Positions 1-7,188 are shown, counted from the stretch's first letter. The stretch is DNA of 11,560 nt from Alphaproteobacteria bacterium (GCA_018668475.1 JABJCZ010000251.1:1-11560); one strand, 5' to 3'. Program-made: numbers and translations. Notes: a model not told the origin generated them from the letters alone.

Positions 1-47
1 GGTCCGCCCGGCGCTACCTGCTGAGTGTTACTACTAGCGCTGCGCAT
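1..47 (-). CDS. Possible start of the next operon gene, probably rapZ (partial)
   Basis: An ATG at 45-47 on the minus strand opens a frame that stays open to the window edge (15 codons, beginning MRSASSNTQQ). It overlaps the last codons of hprK by 14 bases. In many alphaproteobacteria the gene directly after hprK is rapZ, a P-loop RNA-binding adapter/nucleotide-binding protein, so that is the expected neighbour. Nothing of the RapZ Walker A motif is inside the window, so identity rests on gene order alone, and 15 open codons are weak evidence of coding. Confidence 0.3.
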   Translation of the reverse strand, partial: MRSASSNTQQVAPGG

Positions 48-501
48 TGATCATCTCTGTTGCGATGTTGGACTGGTCAATGCGCTCGCATTTGGCTGAT
101 TCGAGGGCTAGCGCAACTTTTTCTGTTGCCGCAATTTCAAACGGATCGATCTCGATGCGGCGCCGCCGCTGGTCAAATAGCATGCATGTATCAGGCGCCG
201 GCATTCTTTCGGCCGTGCCGGCGCTAACCAGATCAACCACCAGCATGACCGGGGCGCTGACCGCATGCGCAACCTTGGTAATGCCGGATCCGCGCACCTC
301 CATCAGGCCTGCCAGCCGCGGGGGCGGGGTCGCGACCAGCACATTGCCGACGGGGGTCAGGACAACTTGATCATCGGCAACCAGCCGCCATCCCACCGCC
401 ATCAAGCGGAGAGCAAGGTCTGATTTTCCGGCGCCGGACTCTCCGCGTAACAGAGCGCCCGCTCCGGATATAGCGACGCAGGTAGCATGGCAGGTTGTCA
501 T
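34..501 (-). CDS. hprK: HPr kinase/phosphorylase, short alphaproteobacterial form
   Basis: Predicted to phosphorylate and dephosphorylate HPr (or its nitrogen-PTS paralogue NPr) on the regulatory serine, in the cytoplasm. The 155-residue product has a Walker A motif GESGAGKS at residues 20-27, the Asp-Asp pair in LVADDQV around residue 43, and an EVRGSGI stretch around residue 68 that matches the HPrK/P family signature. It corresponds only to the C-terminal catalytic domain of the roughly 310-residue Firmicutes enzyme. This short form is usual in alphaproteobacteria, so it is not a truncation. The ATG at 499-501 is the only good start: the frame continues open upstream without ATG, GTG or TTG nearby, and the protein begins just before the conserved HATCVAI segment. 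The upstream Shine-Dalgarno is weak. It lies 87 bases after ptsN, consistent with a joint PTS-Ntr regulatory role. Confidence 0.93.
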   Translation of the reverse strand: MTTCHATCVAISGAGALLRGESGAGKSDLALRLMAVGWRLVADDQVVLTPVGNVLVATPPPRLAGLMEVRGSGITKVAHAVSAPVMLVVDLVSAGTAERMPAPDTCMLFDQRRRRIEIDPFEIAATEKVALALESAKCERIDQSNIATEMINAQR

Positions 502-588
502 TGTAGAAGCGTGGAGGCACCGGGCGATGGAGTCAATCGTGGCGGCACAGCCGTCGAGACCACATGATCCTGGTTGCGCCGAGCGACC

Positions 589-1053
589 TTACGCCGCGGA
601 TACCTTGGCTGGCTCCGTTAGCAGGGCAAACAGCGCGTCAGCGGTGTCAGAGCCGCGCAGTTGTTCGCAGGTGCTTTCATTGCGCAGCAGGCGGGAAATT
701 TTGGCCAAAGCCTTCAGGTGATCAGCGCCGGCAGATTCAGGTGCCAGTAGCAGAAAGATCAAGTCCACAGGCTGTTCATCAATAGCTTCGAAATCGATGG
801 GCTGGTCGAGTCGGGCAAACACGGCGCAGGGCGTTTCGATTCCGGCCAACCGACCATGCGGGATCGCGACACCTCGCCCAACGCCAGTTGAGCCCAAACG
901 TTCGCGCTCAAGCAGAACATCAAACACGGTTCGTTCGTGCAAATTTGCGATTTTGGCGGCGACTTCTGACATGCCTTGCAGAGCATGTTTCTTGCTCGTC
1001 GCCTTGAGTTTAGGGAGCACGCCGCTGAGCGGCAGGAGGTCCATGATTTCCAT
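589..1053 (-). CDS. ptsN: Nitrogen PTS EIIA component (EIIA-Ntr)
   Basis: Terminal phosphoacceptor of the nitrogen-related phosphotransferase chain (EI-Ntr to NPr to EIIA-Ntr). It is a regulatory protein rather than a sugar transporter and controls targets such as potassium transport and sensor kinases. The 154-residue length is typical. The active-site histidine is His66 within GVAIPHGR, and the fold-typical segments RTVFDVLLERE and VDLIFLLLAPE are present. The ATG at 1051-1053 directly abuts the hpf stop (TAA then ATG), which suggests translational coupling. A second in-frame ATG three codons later (protein MDLLPLS...) is also possible and would fit the family start equally well. Placement after rpoN and hpf is the classic arrangement that gave the gene its name. 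Confidence 0.95.
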   Translation of the reverse strand: MEIMDLLPLSGVLPKLKATSKKHALQGMSEVAAKIANLHERTVFDVLLERERLGSTGVGRGVAIPHGRLAGIETPCAVFARLDQPIDFEAIDEQPVDLIFLLLAPESAGADHLKALAKISRLLRNESTCEQLRGSDTADALFALLTEPAKVSAA

Positions 1054-1662
1054 TTAGCTGGTTCCGCCCTGCCCGTCGCTACCCGCGTCGTCGGGGTCGA
1101 TCCAGCCAATATTTCCGTCACTGCGCCTGAAGACAACGTTGAGCCGACCGTGTGCCCGGTTACGAAACATCAGGACCGGCAAATCACCGAGGTCCAGGCG
1201 CAAGACCGCATGGCTGACCGTCAGCGTTTCAATGCTCGCTGCTGTCTCGGCGACGATAAGAGGGGAAACGTCCGCGGCGTCCGCGCTGTTATCTCTGTCG
1301 TCTTGCTCATCTTCTCCCGACAATACATAGCTCACGGCGGGCGTTATTTCTGGCACAGCCTTGTCACGGCGGTGGTCGCGCAGCCGGCGTTTGTTGCGCC
1401 GAAGCCTCTTGCCGGCGCGTTCAATGCCAAGTTCGAAGCTGCTATCCATGTCGTTGGCAATACCCGTTGCCTGGCATTCAATCCCGGAGCCGACGTGAAT
1501 TTGGATATCGCAACGAATGTCCTGGCCTTCGGGGGCGAAAACAATATGTGCGTCTATGGCGTCGCCAAAATATTTGCGTACGACCGCATCAAGACGCTCT
1601 GTCACATGCGTCTTGAGCTGGGTGCTCACCTGCACCTGCCTGCCAGTAACTGAAATCTGCAT
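1054..1662 (-). CDS. hpf: Long-form ribosome hibernation-promoting factor
   Basis: Binds the 30S decoding region in stationary phase or starvation and, in the long form, drives 100S ribosome dimer formation. The 202-residue protein has an N-terminal S30AE/YfiA-like domain (about 1-100, starting MQISVTGRQVQVS), an acidic linker (about 116-131, GEDEQDDRDNSADAAD), and the C-terminal dimerisation domain (about 140-190, with VLMFRNRAHGRLNVVFRR and DGNIGWIDP). I chose the ATG at 1660-1662 because it gives the family-typical N-terminus. The frame extends eight codons further to a TTG at 1684-1686 that adds MAAPAEWF, which does not resemble the family. It sits between rpoN and ptsN, the usual place in proteobacteria, and its 176-base upstream gap leaves room for its own promoter. 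Confidence 0.93.
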   Translation of the reverse strand: MQISVTGRQVQVSTQLKTHVTERLDAVVRKYFGDAIDAHIVFAPEGQDIRCDIQIHVGSGIECQATGIANDMDSSFELGIERAGKRLRRNKRRLRDHRRDKAVPEITPAVSYVLSGEDEQDDRDNSADAADVSPLIVAETAASIETLTVSHAVLRLDLGDLPVLMFRNRAHGRLNVVFRRSDGNIGWIDPDDAGSDGQGGTS

Positions 1663-1741
1663 GAACCATTCCGCCGGAGCAGCCAACTGTATGCCGCTCG
1701 ATGATCACCTTACGGCGCCCGCTCTGTTTGAAAGCGGCGGC

Positions 1742-1771
1742 ACCATAGGTCGGTGGCTGATCAATAGTCAA
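1742..1771 (-). promoter_or_regulatory. Possible internal promoter for hpf-ptsN-hprK
   Basis: On the minus strand TTGACT (1771-1766) is followed 18 bases later by TATGGT (1747-1742). The -35 matches consensus at five of six positions and the -10 at four of six. The start point would lie near 1735, giving a leader of about 70 bases to the hpf ATG. The -35 falls within a direct repeat, CTATTGA CTATTGA. This is motif reading only; the -10 is weak. Confidence 0.33.
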
Positions 1772-1819
1772 TAGCAGCGTCCGTCAGCGTTTGGGCGCCA
1801 GATCTAAAAGTAAAACATT

Positions 1820-1834
1820 TCAATAAGTTATTGA
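1820..1834. repeat. AT-rich perfect palindrome just downstream of rpoN
   Basis: TCAATAA and TTATTGA form perfect 7-base arms around a single central base, starting five bases after the rpoN stop codon. As RNA from the minus strand it could form a six-pair, AU-rich hairpin followed by a moderately U-rich stretch (AAATGTTTTACTTTT). That is too weak for a confident intrinsic terminator. It could instead be an operator half-way between rpoN and hpf. Confidence 0.35.
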
Positions 1835-1838
1835 GTTA

Positions 1839-3374
1839 TTAGTTGGCCGCAGGGCGGGCCGCGCCCTCGCTCGCTCTGGTGCGACGGCGTTGTGTTGATG
1901 AGGGGATGTGCATTGCTTCGCGATATTTGGCGACTGTTCGCCGCGCAATGTCGACGCCGGAACGGCCAAGTTTCTGGGCGATTGCGTCGTCCGACAGCAC
2001 CTTGCCCGACGCTTCGGCCCCAATGAGTTGGCGAATGCGCTCGCGCACAGCATCTGCGGCGTGGCTTTCGCCACCATATGAATTTGTGATGCCGCCGGAA
2101 AAGAATGACCGCATTTCAAACAGTCCACGGGGGGTTGCCACATATTTATTGGCGCAGACCCGTGAGACAGTGCTCTCATGCATTTCGATCGCTTCGGCAA
2201 CGTCGCGCAGGGTAAGCGGGCGCAATGCCTGAACACCGTCGGCGATAAAGCCTTTCTGTTGGCGTACCAGTTCCTGCCCTACTTTGAGAATTGTTCTGGC
2301 GCGTTGATCGAGCGATCGCACAAGCCAGTTCGCACTTTGAAAACACGAATTCACGAATTCGCGGTCTGTGCCACTGACTGAACCGGATAGCTGAGCGTAG
2401 TAGCTGGAATTGATCAGAACACGGGGCAGTGTGTCGTTGTTAAGCTCGACAATCCATCCGCCGTCCGGGCCGGGCCGCATAAAGACGTCGGGGACAACAG
2501 TGACAACCGGTTCAAACCCGAAGGCTTGCCCTGGCTTCGGATTGAGCCGGCGAAGCTCAACCAGCATATCTGCGAAATCATCTTCATCGACACCGCATAT
2601 CCGCCGTAAATCGTCGATTTCATTTGCCGCGAGCATTTCCAGATTGTCGATCAGCTTTTCCATCGCCGGGTCAAACCGGTTTTGTTCCTTGAGCTGAAGG
2701 GCAAGGCACTCGCTCAGGTCTCGGGCAAACACGCCCGTCGGGTCAAACTTCTGGGCGCGCAACAGAACAGTTTCCACGAGTTCGGGTTCGCACCCGAGCA
2801 CGTCCGATACAGCGCTGAGGTCAGATTGAAAATAGCCGGAGTCATCAAGGTCATCGATCAGTCGGTTGGCGATAATCCGTTCAAGAGGATGGTCAAACTC
2901 CATGGCGAGCTGCGCGACAAGATGGTCGCGCAAAGAGTCGACTTGATCAGCTGTGTTCTCCAGCGCGTTGCCGGTCATGCGGTCTGGCTGGGCGCCGCCG
3001 CCCGTTGGGCCTACGGTGTCTGATGTCGCGGGGCCAGGGGTCTGCGCTTCAGCTTCGCCGCGCCAGAGGTCTTCATCGGGCGCGTCAAGGTCGGGCATTT
3101 CGGCGCCGTCCGGCATATCTTCGGATTGTGCCAGCGCCTGGTCGGCGGCCAAGGGGTCGGCATCACCGGCGCCGGAATCGGGCTCGGCGTAATCCGGGTC
3201 TTGATGGTCGTCACTGGCTTGCTGCTCCAGCAGCGGATTTTGTTCCAGTTCGGATTCGACGAAGGCGGCAAGCTCAAGGTTATTCAGTTGCAGCAGTTTT
3301 ATGGATTGCTGCAACTGAGGGGTCATGACCAGTGACTGGCCCTGACGAATTTCTATACGTGAGGAGAGAGCCAT
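1839..3374 (-). CDS. rpoN: RNA polymerase sigma-54 factor
   Basis: Sigma factor that recognises -24/-12 (GG/GC) promoters and needs an AAA+ activator to melt DNA; it controls nitrogen assimilation and other functions. The 511-residue protein has the full architecture. Region I (about 1-50) is glutamine- and leucine-rich, with QGQSLVMTPQLQQSIKLLQL. An acidic region II linker (about 52-110) follows. The core-binding domain spans about 140-320. A helix-turn-helix lies at about 388-407 (LRDVAEAIEMHESTVSRV). The RpoN box, ARRTVAKYRE, is at 477-486. Length is typical, with no missing domain. The start is ATG at 3372-3374, 16 bases after lptB. Position between lptB and hpf is the conserved alphaproteobacterial arrangement. 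Confidence 0.98.
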   Translation of the reverse strand: MALSSRIEIRQGQSLVMTPQLQQSIKLLQLNNLELAAFVESELEQNPLLEQQASDDHQDPDYAEPDSGAGDADPLAADQALAQSEDMPDGAEMPDLDAPDEDLWRGEAEAQTPGPATSDTVGPTGGGAQPDRMTGNALENTADQVDSLRDHLVAQLAMEFDHPLERIIANRLIDDLDDSGYFQSDLSAVSDVLGCEPELVETVLLRAQKFDPTGVFARDLSECLALQLKEQNRFDPAMEKLIDNLEMLAANEIDDLRRICGVDEDDFADMLVELRRLNPKPGQAFGFEPVVTVVPDVFMRPGPDGGWIVELNNDTLPRVLINSSYYAQLSGSVSGTDREFVNSCFQSANWLVRSLDQRARTILKVGQELVRQQKGFIADGVQALRPLTLRDVAEAIEMHESTVSRVCANKYVATPRGLFEMRSFFSGGITNSYGGESHAADAVRERIRQLIGAEASGKVLSDDAIAQKLGRSGVDIARRTVAKYREAMHIPSSTQRRRTRASEGAARPAAN

Positions 3375-3390
3375 CTTACCGGGATATCAC

Positions 3391-4200
3391 TTAGAGCCTG
3401 AAACGCTCGCCCAGATAAACGCGCCGCACTTCTTCGTGGGACACAATGTCATCCGGTGTGCCTTCCATGAGGACAGTGCCCTCATGAATAATGTAGGCGC
3501 GGTCAACTATGTCGAGGGTTTCGCGAACATTGTGATCGGTCAGCAGCACACCGATGCCGCGATCTTTCAAATGGGCAACCAGATCGCGAATTTCGCCAAC
3601 TGCAATGGGATCGATGCCGGCCAAGGGCTCGTCAAGCAGCATGAAGTTCGGTCGCGATGCCAGGGCACGGGCAATTTCAACGCGCCGGCGTTCACCGCCT
3701 GAAAGAGCGAGTGCCGGCGTGCGCCGCAGATGACTTATGGAAAACTCGGCGAGCAATTCATCGAGCAGGCCTTCCCGGCTGGCTCGGTCCGGCTCGGTTG
3801 CTTCAAGCACGGCGCGAATGTTGTTCTCGACGGTCAGTCCCCGAAAAATGGAGGCCTCCTGCGGCAGGTATCCAATGCCGAGCCTAGCGCGCCGATACAT
3901 CGGTAAATCGGTGATTTCGTGGCCATCGAGATAGACCGCGCCATAGTCGCCAGCCATCAGCCCGGTGATGATGTAAAAACAGGTCGTTTTGCCGGCGCCG
4001 TTTGGCCCCAGCAGCCCTACGGCCTCACCGCGCGCAACATTCAGGCTGATTCCACGAAGCACCGGGCGCTTTTTGAAGCGCTTGCCGAGCTTTACCGCAG
4101 ACAGGCCGCTATTGTTGGCAACCAGCCGTGGCTGATCATCCGCATCGGGCGCCTCGCTCGGCACCCCCGGTTGACCAGTATCGTCCCCGTCTCTGTTCAT
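3391..4200 (-). CDS. lptB: LPS export ABC transporter ATPase
   Basis: Cytoplasmic ATPase of the LptB2FG complex that extracts lipopolysaccharide from the inner membrane and pushes it onto the LptC-LptA bridge. With the ATG at 4198-4200 the protein is 269 residues. It shows Walker A GPNGAGKT (65-72), the Q-loop Gln114 in YLPQEASIF, the signature LSGGERR (166-172), Walker B FMLLDEP (186-192) and H-loop His223 in LLTDHN. A stretch of about 35 extra N-terminal residues, acidic and proline-rich, precedes the ABC fold; such extensions are seen in alphaproteobacteria. The frame is open further upstream into the lptA 3' end, but that would create a large overlap, so I prefer the ATG 22 bases after the lptA stop. 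Confidence 0.96.
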   Translation of the reverse strand: MNRDGDDTGQPGVPSEAPDADDQPRLVANNSGLSAVKLGKRFKKRPVLRGISLNVARGEAVGLLGPNGAGKTTCFYIITGLMAGDYGAVYLDGHEITDLPMYRRARLGIGYLPQEASIFRGLTVENNIRAVLEATEPDRASREGLLDELLAEFSISHLRRTPALALSGGERRRVEIARALASRPNFMLLDEPLAGIDPIAVGEIRDLVAHLKDRGIGVLLTDHNVRETLDIVDRAYIIHEGTVLMEGTPDDIVSHEEVRRVYLGERFRL

Positions 4201-4222
4201 GGGCCCAGTATAGTCGGATTTG

Positions 4223-4789
4223 TTAATTTTTCTTGTTTTCAGGAACGAAAAGTCCACGCACCCGTTCTGTGGAGCCGTTGGCACCTGCCGCGCTCATCAC
4301 TCGACTTTTGCCGGTCGCCAGGTTCATTTCCAACCGTTCGCCCTGTATTACGTTGCCGCCCTGGGTCAAAATCACGTCGCCGGCTAGATGAATCATGCTG
4401 TTGTCAACGTCATAAACCCCGGTGTTGCCTTGTGCGGTTTCCGCCGGTGAGGACACAAATACGTGCCCTTTTGCATCAATTCGTGAAATGCCGGGCTGGT
4501 CAGGGTTTTCCTTGTTATCCCTGTAATGCACCGTCAGCGTGTCGGCACGAAGCACCATATCGCCCTGTACGGCATCAACATCACCCTCGAAAATAGCCAA
4601 ATTCTCGCTTTGTCGGACTTCCAGCGTGTCGGCAACGATCTCGATGGGTTGTTCGGTGTTGTGTAAGCCGCGGCTGTTTTCCGTTTGCGCCAGCACCGGG
4701 GTGCCCAACGCGAGGCCTAGCGCAATCAGTGCGACCACACCGAACGGGACGCTGCCCCTAATTTTTTCTGGTACCTGGGAATACAACAA
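4223..4789 (-). CDS. lptA: LPS transport periplasmic bridge protein
   Basis: Periplasmic protein whose OstA/LptA beta-jellyroll domain polymerises into the bridge carrying LPS from LptC to LptD at the outer membrane. The 188-residue product begins with a signal peptide: a basic start (PEKIRG), a hydrophobic core FGVVALIALGLALGT and a probable cleavage site PVLA|Q after residue 34. The mature part carries the repeating beta-strand pattern typical of the domain (IEIVADTLEV, AIFEGDVDAVQGDMVLRADTL, VYDVDNSMIHLAGDVIL). There is no ATG at the 5' end. A pair of TTG codons (4787-4789 and 4784-4786) follows an AGGGTG Shine-Dalgarno, so initiation is probably at TTG inside lptC, overlapping it by 32 bases. 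This points to translational coupling. Confidence 0.93.
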   Translation of the reverse strand: MLYSQVPEKIRGSVPFGVVALIALGLALGTPVLAQTENSRGLHNTEQPIEIVADTLEVRQSENLAIFEGDVDAVQGDMVLRADTLTVHYRDNKENPDQPGISRIDAKGHVFVSSPAETAQGNTGVYDVDNSMIHLAGDVILTQGGNVIQGERLEMNLATGKSRVMSAAGANGSTERVRGLFVPENKKN

Positions 4790-5468
4790 GCTTCACCCTG
4801 TTTCCGAAAAACATTTTCTCGCCTCTGTCTATAAGTCGGAAGTTGCCCGCATTCAACAGCCCTAACGGCCCTTGCGCCTGCACATCGGTATCTCCCTCTA
4901 CGAATCCGCGACCAAGGTCTACATGTGCCGTGGCGGTGACCAGTTCGTGCCCTTCGTCGGAATAAATTGTGACACCTCCGGCGAGATCTAGCAGTTTTTC
5001 AGTCCGCTCATAGACACCTTCGCTTGCCGTCAGCGCATACCAGCGATCCGCTTCCTCGCTCATAAAAATATCTGCGGTGATGTCCTGCAGCAGAATGACA
5101 GTGGAATTCGGCTCGGGCTGGTTGGCCTCCGATGCCGTGACGGTGAACGGCTGGTTGCGCTCGTCAGTGCCGATATAGCGGGCATTGACCATTTTCAGCG
5201 AGCCATCAACTTCAGACATTTCCGAATAGGTGATCCGGAAGCCATCCTCACGGCCAGTCATCAATGGCCAGACCACGATCAGCCCAAGCAGAATGAGTGC
5301 TACGAGGGGCAACGCATAGCGCATGATGCCAACGAAGAAACTATACCCGGCGGTTTTGCCGGCCATCCCCTCGGCGGCGCGGGCGCTCAGGCCCGTCAGT
5401 CTGCCATCTGCATCCGGGCTCATGTCACCGGCAGACGGGTCCAGGCTTCCTGCGCCCTTCCGGGTCAC
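4758..5468 (-). CDS. lptC: LPS export protein LptC
   Basis: Bitopic inner-membrane protein that receives LPS from LptB2FG and hands it to LptA. The 236 residues comprise a roughly 50-residue cytoplasmic tail, one membrane segment at about 51-70 (YALPLVALILLGLIVVWPLM), and a periplasmic LptC/OstA-like beta domain (about 75-230, including TASEGVYERTEKLLDLAGGV). It is longer than the E. coli protein (191 residues), mainly because of the N-terminal tail. The start codon is GTG at 5466-5468, overlapping the kdsD stop as GTGA, a coupling arrangement. A later in-frame ATG at codon 16 would still keep the membrane segment. Its neighbours kdsD, lptA and lptB belong to the same LPS pathway. Confidence 0.92.
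   Translation of the reverse strand: MTRKGAGSLDPSAGDMSPDADGRLTGLSARAAEGMAGKTAGYSFFVGIMRYALPLVALILLGLIVVWPLMTGREDGFRITYSEMSEVDGSLKMVNARYIGTDERNQPFTVTASEANQPEPNSTVILLQDITADIFMSEEADRWYALTASEGVYERTEKLLDLAGGVTIYSDEGHELVTATAHVDLGRGFVEGDTDVQAQGPLGLLNAGNFRLIDRGEKMFFGNRVKLVVFPGTRKN
4794..4799 (-). promoter_or_regulatory. Ribosome binding site supporting the lptA TTG start
   Basis: AGGGTG lies four bases before the first TTG and seven before the second, inside the lptC coding sequence. It is the best Shine-Dalgarno match in the area and fixes the lptA start upstream of its signal peptide. Confidence 0.5.
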
Positions 5469-6448
5469 GCAATCCCCGCCCGCAGGCAGTCGTGAATATG
5501 AATGATCCCCTGCAAAACCCCGTCTTCGACAACAAACAGACTGGTGATCTTGCGCTCGTTCATAATGCCCAGCGCCTCAGCGGCGAGTGCGCCTGGTCGA
5601 ATTGTTTGCGGGTTGGTCGTCATGACGTCCCGCGTTGTCATTTCGAGCAGGTTGGCGTTCATGTGCCGGCGCAAGTCACCGTCGGTCACAAGGCCTAATA
5701 AATGGCCTGCGGTGTCAGTTACTGCGACACAACCAAAGCTTTTCGTCGTCATGGTAAGCAACGCGTCACTCATGGCGGTGTCGGGTCCGGCGACCGGCAC
5801 CTCATCCCCCGAATGCATGATGCCCGAGACCCGCAACAGGCGTTGTCCGAGTTTGCCGCCCGGGTGAAATACCTGGAAGTCGGATGGGCCAAAGCCGTTG
5901 CGCTCGAAAAGTGCCACCGCCAGCGCGTCTCCCATTGCCAGGGTCATCGTAGTTGATGTCGTTGGTGCGAGGCCAAGGGTGCCACCTTCAGGTTCATCAG
6001 GCAGTACCAGCGCAACACTCGCAGCATCGGCCAATGTCGTATTAGCCTTGCCAACAATTGCTACGAGCGGAATTTCAAAGCGTTTGGCGTATTCCAGTGT
6101 GTCGCCTAGTTCCACCGTCTCGCCTGAGTTGGACAATACAAGCAACGCGTCATCCCGGGTGATCATGCCAAGGTCGCCGTGGCTGGCTTCTGCCGGGTGA
6201 ACGAACACCGCCGGGGCGCCAGTGGACGCGAGGGTGGCGGCAATCTTGTTGCCAATGTGTCCGCTCTTGCCCATGCCCGAGACGACAATCCGCCCGGTGG
6301 CACGCTGCAGCAGGTCTACCGCGGCGACAAACTCATCGCCAAGCTCGTCGGCCATGCGTTGTAGCGCGCCGGATTCCAGCCGCAGCACGCGCCGGGCGGC
6401 ATCAATATCCGATGCGCCTGGGGTGCGGGGTCGGGCTGGTTCATTCAT
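5465..6448 (-). CDS. kdsD: D-arabinose-5-phosphate isomerase (KdsD/KpsF family)
   Basis: Interconverts ribulose-5-phosphate and arabinose-5-phosphate, the first committed step to the LPS sugar Kdo; cytoplasmic. The 327-residue protein has an N-terminal SIS sugar-isomerase domain (about 30-190) and two C-terminal CBS repeats (about 208-265 and 275-327). Residues matching the E. coli catalytic set are in place with an offset of two: Lys61 in GMGKSG, His90 in HPAEASHGDLGM, Glu113 in SGETVEL, Glu154 and His195 in FHPGGKLGQ. Length is essentially that of E. coli KdsD (328). The start ATG at 6446-6448 is 26 bases after the nrnC stop and has a short AGG upstream. The symbol kpsF is used for capsule-linked paralogues; the lpt neighbours favour kdsD. 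Confidence 0.96.
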   Translation of the reverse strand: MNEPARPRTPGASDIDAARRVLRLESGALQRMADELGDEFVAAVDLLQRATGRIVVSGMGKSGHIGNKIAATLASTGAPAVFVHPAEASHGDLGMITRDDALLVLSNSGETVELGDTLEYAKRFEIPLVAIVGKANTTLADAASVALVLPDEPEGGTLGLAPTTSTTMTLAMGDALAVALFERNGFGPSDFQVFHPGGKLGQRLLRVSGIMHSGDEVPVAGPDTAMSDALLTMTTKSFGCVAVTDTAGHLLGLVTDGDLRRHMNANLLEMTTRDVMTTNPQTIRPGALAAEALGIMNERKITSLFVVEDGVLQGIIHIHDCLRAGIA

Positions 6449-6474
6449 GCGCCTGGTCTCATGGTCGGTGTGCG

Positions 6475-7089
6475 TCAGTGCGAAAAAATATCTGGCTCGT
6501 CCCAGCCAGCCAGATCCAGTTCACCGCGATGAGGCAGGAATGAAAAGCAGGCTTGCGCAAGCTCGCGCCGACCTTCCCGCTCCAATCGCTCATCTAAAAT
6601 CTGCTTGATCGCGTGCAGGTGAAGGACGTCAGTCGCCGCATAGTCCAGCTGCTCCGGCTTTAACTCCGGCGCCCCCCAGTCCGAACTTTGCTGTTGCTTT
6701 GAAATGTCGATACCCAGCAGGTCGCGGCAGAGGTCCTTGTAGCCGTGCCGGTCGGTAAAGGTCCGCACCAGTTTGGACGCAATTTTGGTGCAGTAGACTG
6801 GCGCGCAGGTTACCTGCAGGTGTTTCTGGATCATGCCAACATCGAACCGGGCGAAGTGAAAAATCTTCAGCACGCCAGGATCGGCTAAAAGCGCTTTCAG
6901 GTTCGGCGCGTCATAGCTATGGGGCGGGGTGAGCTGCACCAGGTGGCAGTCGCCGTCGCCGCGCGAAATCTGGACCAGGCACAGCCGGTCACGGACCGGG
7001 TTGAGGCCCATGGTTTCCGTATCAATCGCCACGGAATCGCCGAAGGCGAGGCCCGGCGGGAGGTCTCCAATATGCAAATGATTAGCCAT
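6475..7089 (-). CDS. nrnC: NrnC-type 3'-5' exoribonuclease (RNase D-like, DEDDy)
   Basis: Predicted to degrade very short RNAs (dinucleotides and nanoRNAs), the role of NrnC in alphaproteobacteria that lack Orn; such genes are often labelled ribonuclease D. Using the ATG at 7087-7089 the protein is 204 residues, close to the length of characterised NrnC. It contains only the DEDDy exonuclease domain, with no HRDC domains such as those of E. coli RNase D (375 residues). Catalytic positions, numbered from this start, are Asp23 and Glu25 (AIDTETMGLNP), Asp83 (FARFDVGM), Tyr150 and Asp154 (YAATDVLHL). A second in-frame ATG nine codons upstream (7114-7116) is possible. I prefer the shorter form because it starts close to the conserved HIGDLP segment, though neither start has a strong Shine-Dalgarno. 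It heads the minus-strand block, 26 bases before kdsD. Confidence 0.88.
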   Translation of the reverse strand: MANHLHIGDLPPGLAFGDSVAIDTETMGLNPVRDRLCLVQISRGDGDCHLVQLTPPHSYDAPNLKALLADPGVLKIFHFARFDVGMIQKHLQVTCAPVYCTKIASKLVRTFTDRHGYKDLCRDLLGIDISKQQQSSDWGAPELKPEQLDYAATDVLHLHAIKQILDERLEREGRRELAQACFSFLPHRGELDLAGWDEPDIFSH

Positions 7090-7188
7090 GCCTGCATTGG
7101 GTGACGCCTCGACCATGGATTGTCAACCAGCTTTGCGCGATTGGCGGTTTTCTCTGGCAGCTTTGCTGGTTCTGTCCTATGTAATTCA

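Larger units (their letters stand above)
1663..1838. other. rpoN-hpf intergenic spacer
   Basis: This 176-base gap is the longest non-coding stretch in the minus-strand operon. It contains the palindrome at 1820-1834 and a possible promoter at 1742-1771. I see no credible small gene in it on either strand. Confidence 0.6.

Noticed and set aside
34..501. hprK as a truncated pseudogene because it is half the length of the Firmicutes enzyme
   Set aside because: The short catalytic-domain form is the normal alphaproteobacterial version, with Walker A and signature motifs intact and a proper start and stop.
505..540. TTGACT and TACAAT elements on the minus strand just before hprK, as a promoter
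   Set aside because: They are about 25 bases apart, too far for a sigma-70-type promoter, and the -10-like element overlaps the start codon.
976..1653. A 225-codon plus-strand open frame opposite hpf
   Set aside because: It is antisense to a well-supported hpf, its translation has no recognisable domain, and GC-rich codon use readily creates such antisense frames.
3919..4596. A 225-codon plus-strand open frame opposite lptB and lptA
   Set aside because: It spans the junction of two real genes on the other strand and its composition (Arg, Cys, Pro, His rich) is typical of an antisense shadow.
7114..7126. TTGACA on the minus strand upstream of nrnC as its promoter
   Set aside because: No acceptable -10 hexamer follows at 16-18 bases, so it stays unassigned.
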